The notes beneath the pieces were generated by a model, which saw only the letters and a program-made list of their open reading frames with translations, was not told the DNA's origin and made no database searches. The translations under genes and the position numbers were made by a program. DNA of 64,000 nt, from the NCBI RefSeq assembly GCF_022213065.1, contig NZ_JAKLJA010000010.1, forward strand, positions 146,198 through 210,197, read 5' to 3'. Positions 8,806 to 17,361 of this stretch are shown here, piece after piece (position 1 is the first letter of the stretch; each line of letters starts with the position of its first letter). This stretch comes from Paraburkholderia tagetis (lineage in GTDB: Bacteria; Pseudomonadota; Gammaproteobacteria; Burkholderiales; Burkholderiaceae).

Positions 8806-9486
8806 TCAAGAACCGGCCAGCCCGTGGAGCATTGCATACTGAATCAGCTCGGCGTTGGATGTCAGGTGCAGTTTGCGCATCGCCGCCATTTTCTGAGTGC
8901 CGATCGTGGAAGTCGTGCGGCCGGAGCGGCGGGCAATTTCGGTTAGTGACATGCCGCGCGCAATTAACTGGACGACTTCGCGTTCCTTGCATGAAAGCAC
9001 GAGTTTGCGCTTGATCTCTGCTGGTGCGGATGCCGAAAGCCTTCGCGCGATCATATCGGAGACGGCAATTTTGCGGCCAGACTGCGCATACTGACAGACC
9101 TTCGTGAGCTCGCACATCGACTCGTCTTTGGTGACGATGCCGGCAACGCGTGCCTTTATGAGTTCTTTGATTATGCTGATGCTGGTTGTCATTGTGAAGA
9201 CGACAACAGGGGTGGCTGGATATTTGAATCTGAGCCACCGGATCAGTGCCATGCCGTCCGTTTCAGGGGCGTCCCAGCACATTGCGAGATCTGTGACGAT
9301 CAGATCGCAGGGGGTTTTGTGCAATACATTCAGCAGATCGAGTCCCGATTTTGCAAGCGCGACAATCTCATAACCGGGCAGGTTCGTAAAGGCAGCGGCA
9401 ACGGCCAGTCGTACGATGGGATGGTCATCGGCAATAATGACGCGGACGTAATTGGGAGTATTGGTAGGGTTTTTATGGTGCGTCAA
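8806..9486 (-). CDS. NarL/FixJ-type response regulator (orphan)
   Basis: A 226-residue two-domain regulator. The receiver has the acidic cluster IIADDHP, the phosphoacceptor in DLIVTDLAM and the lysine in GIVTKDESM. The C-terminal LuxR-type HTH runs from LSCKEREVVQLIARG to GTQKMAAMRKL. The layout resembles RcsB-like regulators. No ATG fits: the frame is open 47 codons further, but a TTG at 9486 has a perfect AAGGAG eight bases upstream and gives MTHHKNPTNTPNYVRVIIADD, so I take TTG. No partner kinase is nearby. The gene and its upstream region are more AT-rich than neighbouring genes, which hints at acquisition. Confidence 0.85.
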   Translation of the reverse strand: MTHHKNPTNTPNYVRVIIADDHPIVRLAVAAAFTNLPGYEIVALAKSGLDLLNVLHKTPCDLIVTDLAMCWDAPETDGMALIRWLRFKYPATPVVVFTMTTSISIIKELIKARVAGIVTKDESMCELTKVCQYAQSGRKIAVSDMIARRLSASAPAEIKRKLVLSCKEREVVQLIARGMSLTEIARRSGRTTSTIGTQKMAAMRKLHLTSNAELIQYAMLHGLAGS

Positions 9487-9936
9487 AATTAGTACTCCTT
9501 TGATGTTTGCATTTCGATTTATCTGCGACCTGATTGCATAAATTTCCTGCATCTCTTTTCGCCCCCTGACCTTGCGTTCCTGCGAGAGGGAAATTTCCTG
9601 GTTAAATGAGGCGTGACTATGGAGCACTCTGTCAAATATCGTCAGACCAATAAATAAGATTATTTCTACGCAGATTTATTTTTATGCGTAATAAATATGT
9701 TTGTGATTGTGTAATTATCCTGAAGAGGAAATTTTCGAAAATATTCCTGTTTCATGAAGCGATATTGGGTCATGAGGCGATATTGGGACGAGATGCAAAC
9801 GTGCATCGAACGGGTGGGAATTTAATCACGCGGATCTTGCGGGGATGCTCCAGCTAGCGGTGCGTAACCCTGCGCTGCTGCAAGACAGATCGAAGTTTGG
9901 GGGTGAACGCATCCGCTTCCCCAACCCCGTCAAATA
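9487..9936. other. AT-rich spacer between regulator and imu cassette
   Basis: About 450 bases with no credible gene. It has AT-rich blocks (9640-9720), the 12-base palindrome ATTTTCGAAAAT at 9731-9742, and an 18-bp tandem repeat at 9752-9787. It must hold the promoter of the minus-strand regulator and probably further control sites. Confidence 0.6.
9752..9787. repeat. 18-bp tandem repeat
   Basis: TCATGAAGCGATATTGGG is followed at once by TCATGAGGCGATATTGGG, 17 of 18 positions identical. It lies upstream of the TTG-start response regulator. Confidence 0.9.
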
Positions 9937-9952
9937 CTGTATAAATATACAG
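9937..9952 (+). promoter_or_regulatory. LexA (SOS) box of the imu cassette
   Basis: CTGTATAAATATACAG is a perfect CTGT-N8-ACAG LexA operator with an AT-only centre, embedded in TACTGT...ACAGGTA. It lies 95 bases before imuA, the first gene of an SOS mutagenesis cassette, exactly where LexA repression is known in relatives. Confidence 0.95.
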
Positions 9953-10047
9953 GTAGCGGCGAGGTCTTTCGCGCCGCGCCGGCAATCCTGTCATGCCCCG
10001 TTTTGCGTTGGGCAGGGCGTTCTATTTCCTTTTTTCAGAGCGCAATC

Positions 10048-10899
10048 ATGGCAGCACTCCAGTTTGCGGCGACGCACCTGCCGCCCCGGCTACAAAGCCG
10101 GGTCTGGCAGGGCAACCAGCTCGCGTACGCGGGCGAGCGCACGGTGGCGAGCGGCCATGCCGCGCTCGACGCCCTGTTGCCCGGCGCGGGCTGGCCCGTG
10201 GGCAGCCTGACCGAGCTGCTTGTCGAGCAGGGCGGCATCGGCGAGATGCGGCTCGTCGCGCCCGCGCTGCGCACGCTCACCGCGCAGGCGGGGCGGCACG
10301 TGCTGCTTGTCGCGCCGCCGTGGCAGCCGTACGCAAGCGCGCTCAAGGCGTGGGGAATCGCGCTCGAACGCCTGATCTGGGTGCGCGCGAGCGAGGACGA
10401 GGCGCCGTGGGCCGCCGAGCAGGCGCTCAAGCAGGACGGCATCGGCGCCGTGCTGCTCTGGCAGCCGAAGGCGCGCGCCGACGCCCTGCGGCGTTTGCAG
10501 GTCGCCGCCCAGGATTCGCAGTCGCTGGCGTTTCTCATGCGGCCGCCCGCCGCGCGCAGTCAGTCGTCGCCGGCGCCGCTGCGCATGGTGTGCACGCCGG
10601 TTCCGCCGCCCGATGACGTGCGTCTGAACCGTCGTCAATGGATGCAGCTCGCCGCCATGTCCGTCGATATTTTCAAGCGTCGCGGGCCGCCGCCCGCTCA
10701 GCCACTCGTCATCACTTTGCCGCTGCAGGAGTCGGTGCTGCCCCAGCCGGGCGCATTGCCGGCTGAGCCGTGGTCCGGGATCAATCATGTTGTGGATCGC
10801 CGTCACCTTGCCGTTGTTGCCGCTGGAGGCCGTGAGACCGCCAGTGCCGCTCATGTCGTCAGCGTCGCCGGTATCCCTGCCGGCCAGTCATCGACCTGA
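10048..10899 (+). CDS. imuA: ImuA, SOS translesion cassette protein
   Basis: ImuA is a RecA/SulA-like partner of ImuB and DnaE2 in damage-induced mutagenesis. The 283 residues contain PPRLQSRVWQGNQL near the N-terminus, then the RecA-fold core with GWPVGSLTELL and GRHVLLVAPPWQPYASAL, without a complete Walker A. The C-terminal region WSGINHVVDRRH runs into imuB: the last 113 bases are shared with the imuB start in another frame. The ATG at 10048 was chosen over a GTG-like start at 10003. A LexA box precedes it. Confidence 0.88.
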   Translation: MAALQFAATHLPPRLQSRVWQGNQLAYAGERTVASGHAALDALLPGAGWPVGSLTELLVEQGGIGEMRLVAPALRTLTAQAGRHVLLVAPPWQPYASALKAWGIALERLIWVRASEDEAPWAAEQALKQDGIGAVLLWQPKARADALRRLQVAAQDSQSLAFLMRPPAARSQSSPAPLRMVCTPVPPPDDVRLNRRQWMQLAAMSVDIFKRRGPPPAQPLVITLPLQESVLPQPGALPAEPWSGINHVVDRRHLAVVAAGGRETASAAHVVSVAGIPAGQSST

Positions 10900-12427
10900 T
10901 GAGGCCGCGGGGCTGGGCGCACAGGTCGCACAAGACGCGCGCTGCTACGCGCTCGCCGATCACGCGCGCATCCTGATTGCCGATCTCGATGCGTTTCGTC
11001 TCGGCGTGCAGCCGGGCGGCACGCGCGCCCATGCGCTTGCGCTGGCGCCGGGGCTCGTGCTGCTCGAGCCCGACCCGGCGCGCGAGACGCGCGCGTTCGA
11101 GGCGCTCGCGCTCGCGCTGCTCGCCTACACGCCGAAGGTGTCGCTCGCGCAGTCGCATACGCTTTTGCTCGAAGTCGGCTCCGGGCTGCGTCTTTTCGGC
11201 GGCGTGCGCGCGCTGCTCGCCAAGGTGGCGGCCACGGTGGCCGGTTGTGGCCACGCCGCGCGCATCGCCTGCGCGCCCACGGCGTGGGGCGCGTGGACGC
11301 TCGCGCAGGCGCGTGCATGCGCCGGGGTGCATTCGGCGCGGCGCTTTCGCATGCTCAAGGACGCCACGCTCATGCGCGCACTCGACGCGCTGCCGGTCGA
11401 GCTTGCGCCGTTCGCCGCGCAGCACGAGCAGGCGCTCACGCAGATCGGCTGCGCGACGCTCGGCGATTTACGGCGGCTGCCGCGTGACGGCGTCGTGCGC
11501 CGCTTCGGCGACGGCGTGCTCGCCTGGCTCGCGCAGGCGCGCGGCGAGGCGCCCGATCCGCGTGCCTGGTTTGCCGCGCCGCCGTCGTTTCACGCATCGC
11601 TCGAATTGCTGGCGCGCGTGGAGAGCGCCGAGGCGCTGCTGTTCGCCGCGCGCCGCCTCGTGATGCAACTGGCCGGCTGGCTCGCCGCCCAGCACGGCGC
11701 GCTGAGCCGCTTCGAGCTGCGTCTCGAGCATGAGCTGGCGTCGCGTCATGCACCGCGCACGTCGAGCCTCACGCTGTCGTGGGCCGCGCCTTCGCGCGAT
11801 GCCGAGCATCTGCTGTGGCTGCTGCGCGAGAAGCTCAATCAGACCGAACTGGCCGCGCCCGTGATCGGCCTCGCGCTCGTCGCCGATCAGGTGAGCGCCT
11901 GGGCGCCACCCACCGATACGCTCTTTCCCTCGCCCGAGGCGTCGGACGCATCGCTCGCACAACTCTTCGAGCGCATCGGCGCGCGCGTTGGCGAGCAGAA
12001 CGTGCTGCAGTTGTTCGTCGAGGACGATCACCGGCCCGAGCAGGCGATGTCGGCGCGATCATACCGTGCGCCTGCGCGCCGAACGGCTGTGCGCAAGCCG
12101 CGCAAGTCGAACGGTCAAGCCGATGCGCAGCAAGAAGCCGCGCCCGTGCAGACGGCCTTCGATCTGCCCGAGGTGCCGCTGCCGTCGCAGCCGCGTCCGG
12201 CATGGCTGCTCGAAAAGCCGCTCAAGCTGATGGTGCGCGACGACCGGCCGGTTTATCGGCGGCCGCTCAAGACGCTCACGCGCACCGAGCGCATCGAGGC
12301 AGGCTGGTGGGACGGCGAGGGCGTCGGGCGCGACTACTACGTCGCCGCCGACGACCAGGGGCGCATGTTCTGGCTGTACCGCGAGCGCATCGGCGGGCAG
12401 TGGTATTTGCAGGGGCTTTTTGGCTAA
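10787..12427 (+). CDS. imuB: ImuB, catalytically inactive Y-family polymerase
   Basis: ImuB is the Y-family-like scaffold that joins ImuA, DnaE2 and the beta clamp during SOS mutagenesis. The 546 residues begin MLWIAVTLPLLPLEA, where active Y polymerases have a catalytic aspartate followed by an aromatic. The loss of the acidic residues is characteristic of ImuB. Palm and finger features follow (LLLEVGSGLRLFGG, RIACAPTAWGAWTLA, LDALPVELAPF), with a little-finger domain and a C-terminal extension ending RERIGGQWYLQGLFG. It overlaps imuA by 113 bases, and dnaE2 begins 21 bases after it. Confidence 0.92.
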   Translation: MLWIAVTLPLLPLEAVRPPVPLMSSASPVSLPASHRPDEAAGLGAQVAQDARCYALADHARILIADLDAFRLGVQPGGTRAHALALAPGLVLLEPDPARETRAFEALALALLAYTPKVSLAQSHTLLLEVGSGLRLFGGVRALLAKVAATVAGCGHAARIACAPTAWGAWTLAQARACAGVHSARRFRMLKDATLMRALDALPVELAPFAAQHEQALTQIGCATLGDLRRLPRDGVVRRFGDGVLAWLAQARGEAPDPRAWFAAPPSFHASLELLARVESAEALLFAARRLVMQLAGWLAAQHGALSRFELRLEHELASRHAPRTSSLTLSWAAPSRDAEHLLWLLREKLNQTELAAPVIGLALVADQVSAWAPPTDTLFPSPEASDASLAQLFERIGARVGEQNVLQLFVEDDHRPEQAMSARSYRAPARRTAVRKPRKSNGQADAQQEAAPVQTAFDLPEVPLPSQPRPAWLLEKPLKLMVRDDRPVYRRPLKTLTRTERIEAGWWDGEGVGRDYYVAADDQGRMFWLYRERIGGQWYLQGLFG

Positions 12428-12448
12428 CGCCGGTTCATCTTCAGCATC

Positions 12449-15400
12449 ATGTCGAACAGCGGGGCAGGCTCATCGTTGCCTGCACAATCTTCTTCGTCGC
12501 GATCGGCATTGCCCGATTATGCGGAACTGCACTGTCTGAGCAACTTCACGTTCCTGCGCGGTGCGTCGCGCCCGGGCGAGCTGGTCGAGCAGGCGATCCG
12601 TCACGGCTATCGCGCGCTCGCCATCACCGACGAATGCTCGTTCGCCGGCGTCGTGCGCGCGTTTAGCGCGCTCAACGACTATGACGAAGCACGCAAAAAA
12701 GCGCACGACGAAGCCGTGCGCGCGGCACGCGCGCTGGGTGCAGGAGAGGGTGCGGAACAAGGTACAAAGCAGGCCGAAACCGCAGAGGCGGCGCTCAGCC
12801 CGTTCGTGCCTTCGCTGCATTTGCTGATCGGCAGCGAGCTGAATCTCGTCGATGAAAACGGCGCGCCGTTTTGCACGCTCGTTGCGATCGCGATGAATCG
12901 CGAGGGTTACGGCAACCTGTGCGAGTTGATCACGCTCGCGCGCTCGCGCGCGGACAAGGGCCACTACCGCGTGCATCCGTCCGACTTCACCGACCCCGAG
13001 CCGGCGTCAGCGCATCTGAAGCATTTGCGCGACTGCGTGCTGCTGCTCGTGCCGCAGCGCGCGGCCCCGCTCGCGCAGACGCTGCGCGCCGCGCACTGGC
13101 TCGCGGGCTTCGCGGCCGAGCGCGCATGGCTCGCGCTCGAGCTTTGGCAAACGGGCGGCGACGAGACGCAGATCGACGTGCTGCGCCACGTCTCGCAGGA
13201 AAGCGGTCTGCCGCTCGTCGCGGCGGGCGGGGTGCTGATGCATGCACGCTCGCGCAAGCCGTTGCAGGACACACTGAGTGCGGTGCGCATCGGCAAGCCG
13301 CTCGCGTCGTGCGGCCGTGCGCTGGAGCCGAATGCGGAGCGTCATTTGCGCTCGCGCGTGCGGCTCGGCGCGCTGTATCCGCGCGATGCGCTCGATGCGA
13401 CGCTCGAGGTCACGCGCCGCTGCACGTTCAGCCTGGGCGAGCTGGCCTACGAGTATCCCGAGGAGCTCGTGCCCACGGGCGAGACGCCCGCGTCGTGGCT
13501 CGAAAAGCTTGTGATGAAGGGTGCCGCCGAGCGCTGGTCCGACGGCCTGAACGAGAAGCGCAGCGCGCAGATCGCAGAGGAGCTCAAGCTGATTGCCGAA
13601 CTGAAGTACGAAAAGTACTTCCTGACCGTGCACGACATCGTCCGCTTTGCGCGCTCGCAGAGCATTCTGTGTCAGGGGCGCGGCTCGGCGGCGAACTCGG
13701 TGGTCTGCTACTGCCTGGGCATCACGGAGATCGACCCGGTGCGCATGAACATGCTCGTCGCGCGCTTTCTGTCCCGCGCGCGCAACGAGCCGCCCGACAT
13801 CGACGTCGACTTCGAGCATCAGCGGCGCGAGGAAGTCATTCAGTACATCTACGGCAAGTACGGCACGCGTCGCGCCGCGCTGGCCGCGACGCTCATCACG
13901 TACCGTTCGCGCAGCGCGCTGCGCGACGTGGGCAAGGCGCTCGGGCTCGACAACGCGCTCGTCGAAAAGCTCTCCGGTGCGAATCAGTGGTGGGACGGCC
14001 CCGATTCGATCGCGAACCATCTGCGGGAGGCGGGTTTTTCGCCCGACTCGCATGTCACGCAGCAACTGATCCGTCTCACGCGCGAACTGCGCGGTTTCCC
14101 GCGTCATCTCTCGCAGCACGTGGGCGGTTTTGTGATCGCGAAGGACAAGCTCTCGCGCCTCGTGCCCATCGAGAACGCAGCGATGAAGGACCGCTACGTG
14201 ATCGAGTGGGACAAGGACGATATCGACGCGCTGCGTCTTTTGAAGGTGGACGTGCTCGCGCTCGGCATGCTGTCGGCGATCCGGCGCTCGCTCGAATTCG
14301 TCGCGTTGCGACGCGGGCTCCCGGCGTATCGCGTGCAGGACATTCCCGCCGAGGATCGGGCGGTCTACGAGATGTGCTGTCACGCGGACACCGTCGGCGT
14401 ATTCCAGATCGAATCGCGCGCGCAGCAGAGCATGCTGCCGCGTTTGCGTCCGCGCGCGTATTACGACCTCGTGATCCAGGTGGCGATCGTGCGGCCCGGG
14501 CCGATTCAGGGCGACATGGTGCATCCGTATCTGAAGCGCCGGCATGGAGATGAAAAGGTCGAGTATGCGAACGAGGATCTGCGCCCAGTGCTTGGGCGCA
14601 CGCTCGGCGTGCCGATCTTTCAGGAGCAGGTGATGCATCTCGCGATGGTCGCCGCCGACTACACCGGCGAGGAAGCCGACAAGCTGCGCCGCGCGATGGC
14701 CGCATGGCGGCGCGACGGCGATCTGCGGCCCTATCAGGACGATCTCACGCAGCGCATGCTCAAGAAAGGCTATACAGAAGATTTCGCGAAGCGCATCTGC
14801 AAGCAGATCGAGGGCTTCGGCGACTACGGTTTTCCGGAGAGCCATGCGGCGAGTTTTGCGCTGCTCGTCTACACGAGTTCGTGGCTCAAGCGCTACGAGC
14901 CCGCTGCGTTTCTTGCAGGATTGCTGAATAGTCAGCCGCTCGGGTTCTATTCGCCATCACAGCTCGTGCAAGATGCGAAGCGACACGGCGTGCAGGTGCG
15001 CGCGCCCGATATCGCACTGAGCGACTGGGCATCCGTGCTGGAGTCGCGCGGCCAGCCGGGCGTGCGGCTCGATGCCCTCGACGCCGATGGCGAGCCCACT
15101 CGCCGCGCCGAGGCGGCACATTACCGCGCCTTGTTAAAGACCGCTGCGCTCGCACTTGCACATGCGCGCAGTGGTGTGGCAGGAGCCGACGCCGGGCATG
15201 GTGACGGACAGTGCGACGGACATGGCGGCAGACAGCACGATGAGCGCGGTCGCGATGGCAGGCGCAAGCGTCCTCGCCAGTTCATGCACGAGTTCAAGCG
15301 CATCGTGCATGCGCGCGTCGCGCTGGCGTCCCGGCATTACGGACGCAGAGGGCCGGCGGTGCGGCTGGGCTTCAGTCTCATCAAGGGATTTTCGGAGGGC

Positions 15401-16057
15401 GCCGCGCAGCGCGTGATGGCTGCGCGCGCTCAGGCGCCGTTCGTCGACGTCGACGATCTTGCGCGCCGTGCCGCGCTCACGCGTCGCGAGCTTGAGGCGC
15501 TCGCGGCGGCCAATGCGCTCGCGAGCATCGCGGGGCATCGGCGCGAAGCGTGGTGGGCCGTGACCGCGCAGCACGCGGTGCCCGCGCTATTGCGCGACGC
15601 GCCCGTGGCCGAGGCGCGGCTCGAATTGCCGCGCGCCTCGGAGGGCGCGGAGATCGTCGCCGATTACGCCAGCCTGCGCCTCACGCTCAACCGCCATCCG
15701 CTCGAACTGCTGCGGCCGGGGCTGGCGAAGCAGCGCTTTCGCAGCGCGGCGCAATTGGCGCAGTGCCGTCACGGCATGCTCGCGCGCGTGTGCGGAATCG
15801 TCACGGTGCGGCAGCGGCCCGGGACGGCGAAGGGCACGATCTTCGTCTCGCTCGAGGACGAGACCGGGGCGGTCAACGTGATCGTGCACGCGGAACTCGT
15901 GGAGTCACAGCGCAAGGCGCTGCTCGGAGCGTCGTTGCTGGCGGTGGCGGGCGTCGTGCAGCGCGAGGGCGAGGTCGTGCATCTGGTCGCGCAGCGGCTG
16001 GAGGATCACAGCCGGCTGCTCGGGCGGCTCGCGACCCAGAGCCGCGATTTCCATTGA
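12449..16057 (+). CDS. dnaE2: Error-prone DNA polymerase DnaE2
   Basis: DnaE2 is the C-family polymerase that carries out SOS mutagenic lesion bypass with ImuA and ImuB. Seen in order: the PHP domain (YAELHCLSNFTFLRGASRP), polymerase motifs PDIDVDFEHQRREEV, QHVGGFVIAKD and PGPIQGDMVHPYLKR, the finger region GDYGFPESHAASFALL, an OB-fold, and the terminal RDFH. At 1202 residues it is about 100 longer than I expect. The surplus is a low-complexity Gly/Asp/His/Arg stretch at residues 867-968 (DNA 15050-15355), between DWASVLES and AVRLGFSLIKG. The frame stays open through it. Third gene of the LexA-controlled cassette. Confidence 0.95.
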   Translation: MSNSGAGSSLPAQSSSSRSALPDYAELHCLSNFTFLRGASRPGELVEQAIRHGYRALAITDECSFAGVVRAFSALNDYDEARKKAHDEAVRAARALGAGEGAEQGTKQAETAEAALSPFVPSLHLLIGSELNLVDENGAPFCTLVAIAMNREGYGNLCELITLARSRADKGHYRVHPSDFTDPEPASAHLKHLRDCVLLLVPQRAAPLAQTLRAAHWLAGFAAERAWLALELWQTGGDETQIDVLRHVSQESGLPLVAAGGVLMHARSRKPLQDTLSAVRIGKPLASCGRALEPNAERHLRSRVRLGALYPRDALDATLEVTRRCTFSLGELAYEYPEELVPTGETPASWLEKLVMKGAAERWSDGLNEKRSAQIAEELKLIAELKYEKYFLTVHDIVRFARSQSILCQGRGSAANSVVCYCLGITEIDPVRMNMLVARFLSRARNEPPDIDVDFEHQRREEVIQYIYGKYGTRRAALAATLITYRSRSALRDVGKALGLDNALVEKLSGANQWWDGPDSIANHLREAGFSPDSHVTQQLIRLTRELRGFPRHLSQHVGGFVIAKDKLSRLVPIENAAMKDRYVIEWDKDDIDALRLLKVDVLALGMLSAIRRSLEFVALRRGLPAYRVQDIPAEDRAVYEMCCHADTVGVFQIESRAQQSMLPRLRPRAYYDLVIQVAIVRPGPIQGDMVHPYLKRRHGDEKVEYANEDLRPVLGRTLGVPIFQEQVMHLAMVAADYTGEEADKLRRAMAAWRRDGDLRPYQDDLTQRMLKKGYTEDFAKRICKQIEGFGDYGFPESHAASFALLVYTSSWLKRYEPAAFLAGLLNSQPLGFYSPSQLVQDAKRHGVQVRAPDIALSDWASVLESRGQPGVRLDALDADGEPTRRAEAAHYRALLKTAALALAHARSGVAGADAGHGDGQCDGHGGRQHDERGRDGRRKRPRQFMHEFKRIVHARVALASRHYGRRGPAVRLGFSLIKGFSEGAAQRVMAARAQAPFVDVDDLARRAALTRRELEALAAANALASIAGHRREAWWAVTAQHAVPALLRDAPVAEARLELPRASEGAEIVADYASLRLTLNRHPLELLRPGLAKQRFRSAAQLAQCRHGMLARVCGIVTVRQRPGTAKGTIFVSLEDETGAVNVIVHAELVESQRKALLGASLLAVAGVVQREGEVVHLVAQRLEDHSRLLGRLATQSRDFH

Positions 16058-16069
16058 GCGGGGAGGGGG

Positions 16070-16987
16070 CTACGGTGCCGCGCTGTCGCGCGCGAACGCG
16101 TCGAGCACCGCGCGAATGCCCGCGTCGAACGGCGTGCGCCGGCCGATCCCCAGCGTTTCGAGCCGCCCCGAGTCGAGGTGGCAATCGCGCGGACGCGGCG
16201 TCGAGTCCGCTGGCGCCGTCTGTGCGACGAGTTGCGCGTCGATGCCGAGCGCGCGCGCAATGCGCTGTGCGATGTCGTATTTGGTCATCGGCTCGTCGCC
16301 GGACCACTGGGCGATGCCGCGCACCGCGTTGCCGTCCGCGCAGCGCGTGAGCAATTCGCGAATCACGAACGCGACGTCGGGCGTGAAGGTGGGGTAGCGC
16401 GTGGCCCAGGCGTCCATGACCGCGGGCGCGGCGCCCGGCTGCGCAGAAGCGCGGATCGCCGGCACGAGGCTCGTCACCGCCGACTCCTGCCAGTCGACGA
16501 TCGGGCCGTACAGGAGCGGCAGGCGCAGCACGAGCGCGTTGTCGGTGGCGTCGAGCAGCGCGCGCTCGCCTTCGAGCTTGCTGTGGCCGTAGGCGTTGAG
16601 CGGGTTCGGTGCGGCATCGGGCAGATAGGGCGGACGCGTGCCGTCGAACACGTAATCGGTGGAGATCGACAGCACCCACGCGCCGCGCCGCCTGGCCGCC
16701 GTAGCCATGCTGCGCACGGCATCGACGTTGAGTGCGCGCGCCGCGACCGGGTCGTGCTCGCAGACATCGGGGCGGCGCTCGGCGGCGGCAATCACGATGG
16801 CGTCGGGCGCCTCGCTGGCGACGAATGCGTCGACCGCGCGCGCGTCGCGTATGTCCAGTGCGACTTGCCCCGCGCCTACGCGGCTGAATGCGGTGGACAC
16901 GACCTGCCAGTCCGTCCCGGCCGCAAGTTCGTGTACGAGCGCGCGCCCGAGCAGCCCGGAAGCGCCTGCTACGGCAACCTTGAACAT
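16070..16987 (-). CDS. RmlD-like SDR family reductase
   Basis: The 305 residues form an extended short-chain dehydrogenase of the RmlD/dTDP-4-dehydrorhamnose reductase type. The NAD(P) loop is AVAGASGLLGRAL near residues 5-17, then SISTDYVFDGTRP and the catalytic YxxxK in NAYGHSKLEGE. RmlD makes dTDP-L-rhamnose, but no other rml genes are nearby. Stand-alone relatives include SDR proteins of unknown substrate, so I call the fold rather than the pathway. The ATG at 16987 starts MFKVAVAGASG. It converges on dnaE2 with only 12 bases between stops. Confidence 0.8.
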   Translation of the reverse strand: MFKVAVAGASGLLGRALVHELAAGTDWQVVSTAFSRVGAGQVALDIRDARAVDAFVASEAPDAIVIAAAERRPDVCEHDPVAARALNVDAVRSMATAARRRGAWVLSISTDYVFDGTRPPYLPDAAPNPLNAYGHSKLEGERALLDATDNALVLRLPLLYGPIVDWQESAVTSLVPAIRASAQPGAAPAVMDAWATRYPTFTPDVAFVIRELLTRCADGNAVRGIAQWSGDEPMTKYDIAQRIARALGIDAQLVAQTAPADSTPRPRDCHLDSGRLETLGIGRRTPFDAGIRAVLDAFARDSAAP

Positions 16988-17000
16988 GGCAGGCCTCGCG

Positions 17001-17207
17001 TCAGACGCTGGCCGTGCCCGTGACGGTGTAGCCCGCCTCGTCGATGGCGGCCTTGAGCACCTCGACACTCTGCTTCGACTCGACGCTCACACGGCCTGTG
17101 GCCAGATCGATCTCGACCTTCGCGGCGGCATCGTGTTCGTGGATCGCGCGCGTCACGGCGCCGACGCAGTGTTGGCAGCTCATGCCTTCGACGTTGAACT
17201 GGATCAT
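17001..17207 (-). CDS. copZ: Copper chaperone CopZ (HMA domain)
   Basis: A 68-residue single heavy-metal-associated domain with the Cu(I)-binding motif GMSCQHC at residues 8-14. Such proteins ferry Cu(I) to export ATPases or repressors in the cytoplasm. It diverges from cueR, and the long palindrome between them is placed to control both. No copA ATPase is in the window, so this is a detached copper-response pair. The ATG at 17207 has GGAAAA-like purines upstream. Confidence 0.92.
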   Translation of the reverse strand: MIQFNVEGMSCQHCVGAVTRAIHEHDAAAKVEIDLATGRVSVESKQSVEVLKAAIDEAGYTVTGTASV

Positions 17208-17295
17208 GGTGTTTTCCTTTTAGGAGAGAACGAAAAGCGTGAACAGGGAGCCGATGAGGCCGTCGCCGGATTATGCCAGCGGGTAGGCGACGAGG

Positions 17296-17330
17296 ATGCT
17301 ACACCTTCCCATTGTGGGAAGGTGTAGCAT
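17296..17330. promoter_or_regulatory. CueR operator, 35-bp perfect palindrome
   Basis: ATGCTACACCTTCCCA and its exact reverse complement are separated by TTG: 16-base arms, no mismatch. The core ACCTTCC...GGAAGGT is the MerR/CueR type. Reading CTACAC as -35 and TAGCAT as -10 gives a 20-bp spacer, the overlong spacing MerR activators untwist, and the symmetry offers the same promoter in both directions, to copZ and to cueR. Confidence 0.88.
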
Positions 17331-17361
17331 CAAACCATCGAATGTCATTCAGGGGAGCAGC

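Noticed and set aside
12871..14553. 560-codon open frame on the plus strand in another frame of dnaE2
   Set aside because: Arg/Ala-rich shadow frame; DnaE2 motifs are in the other frame.
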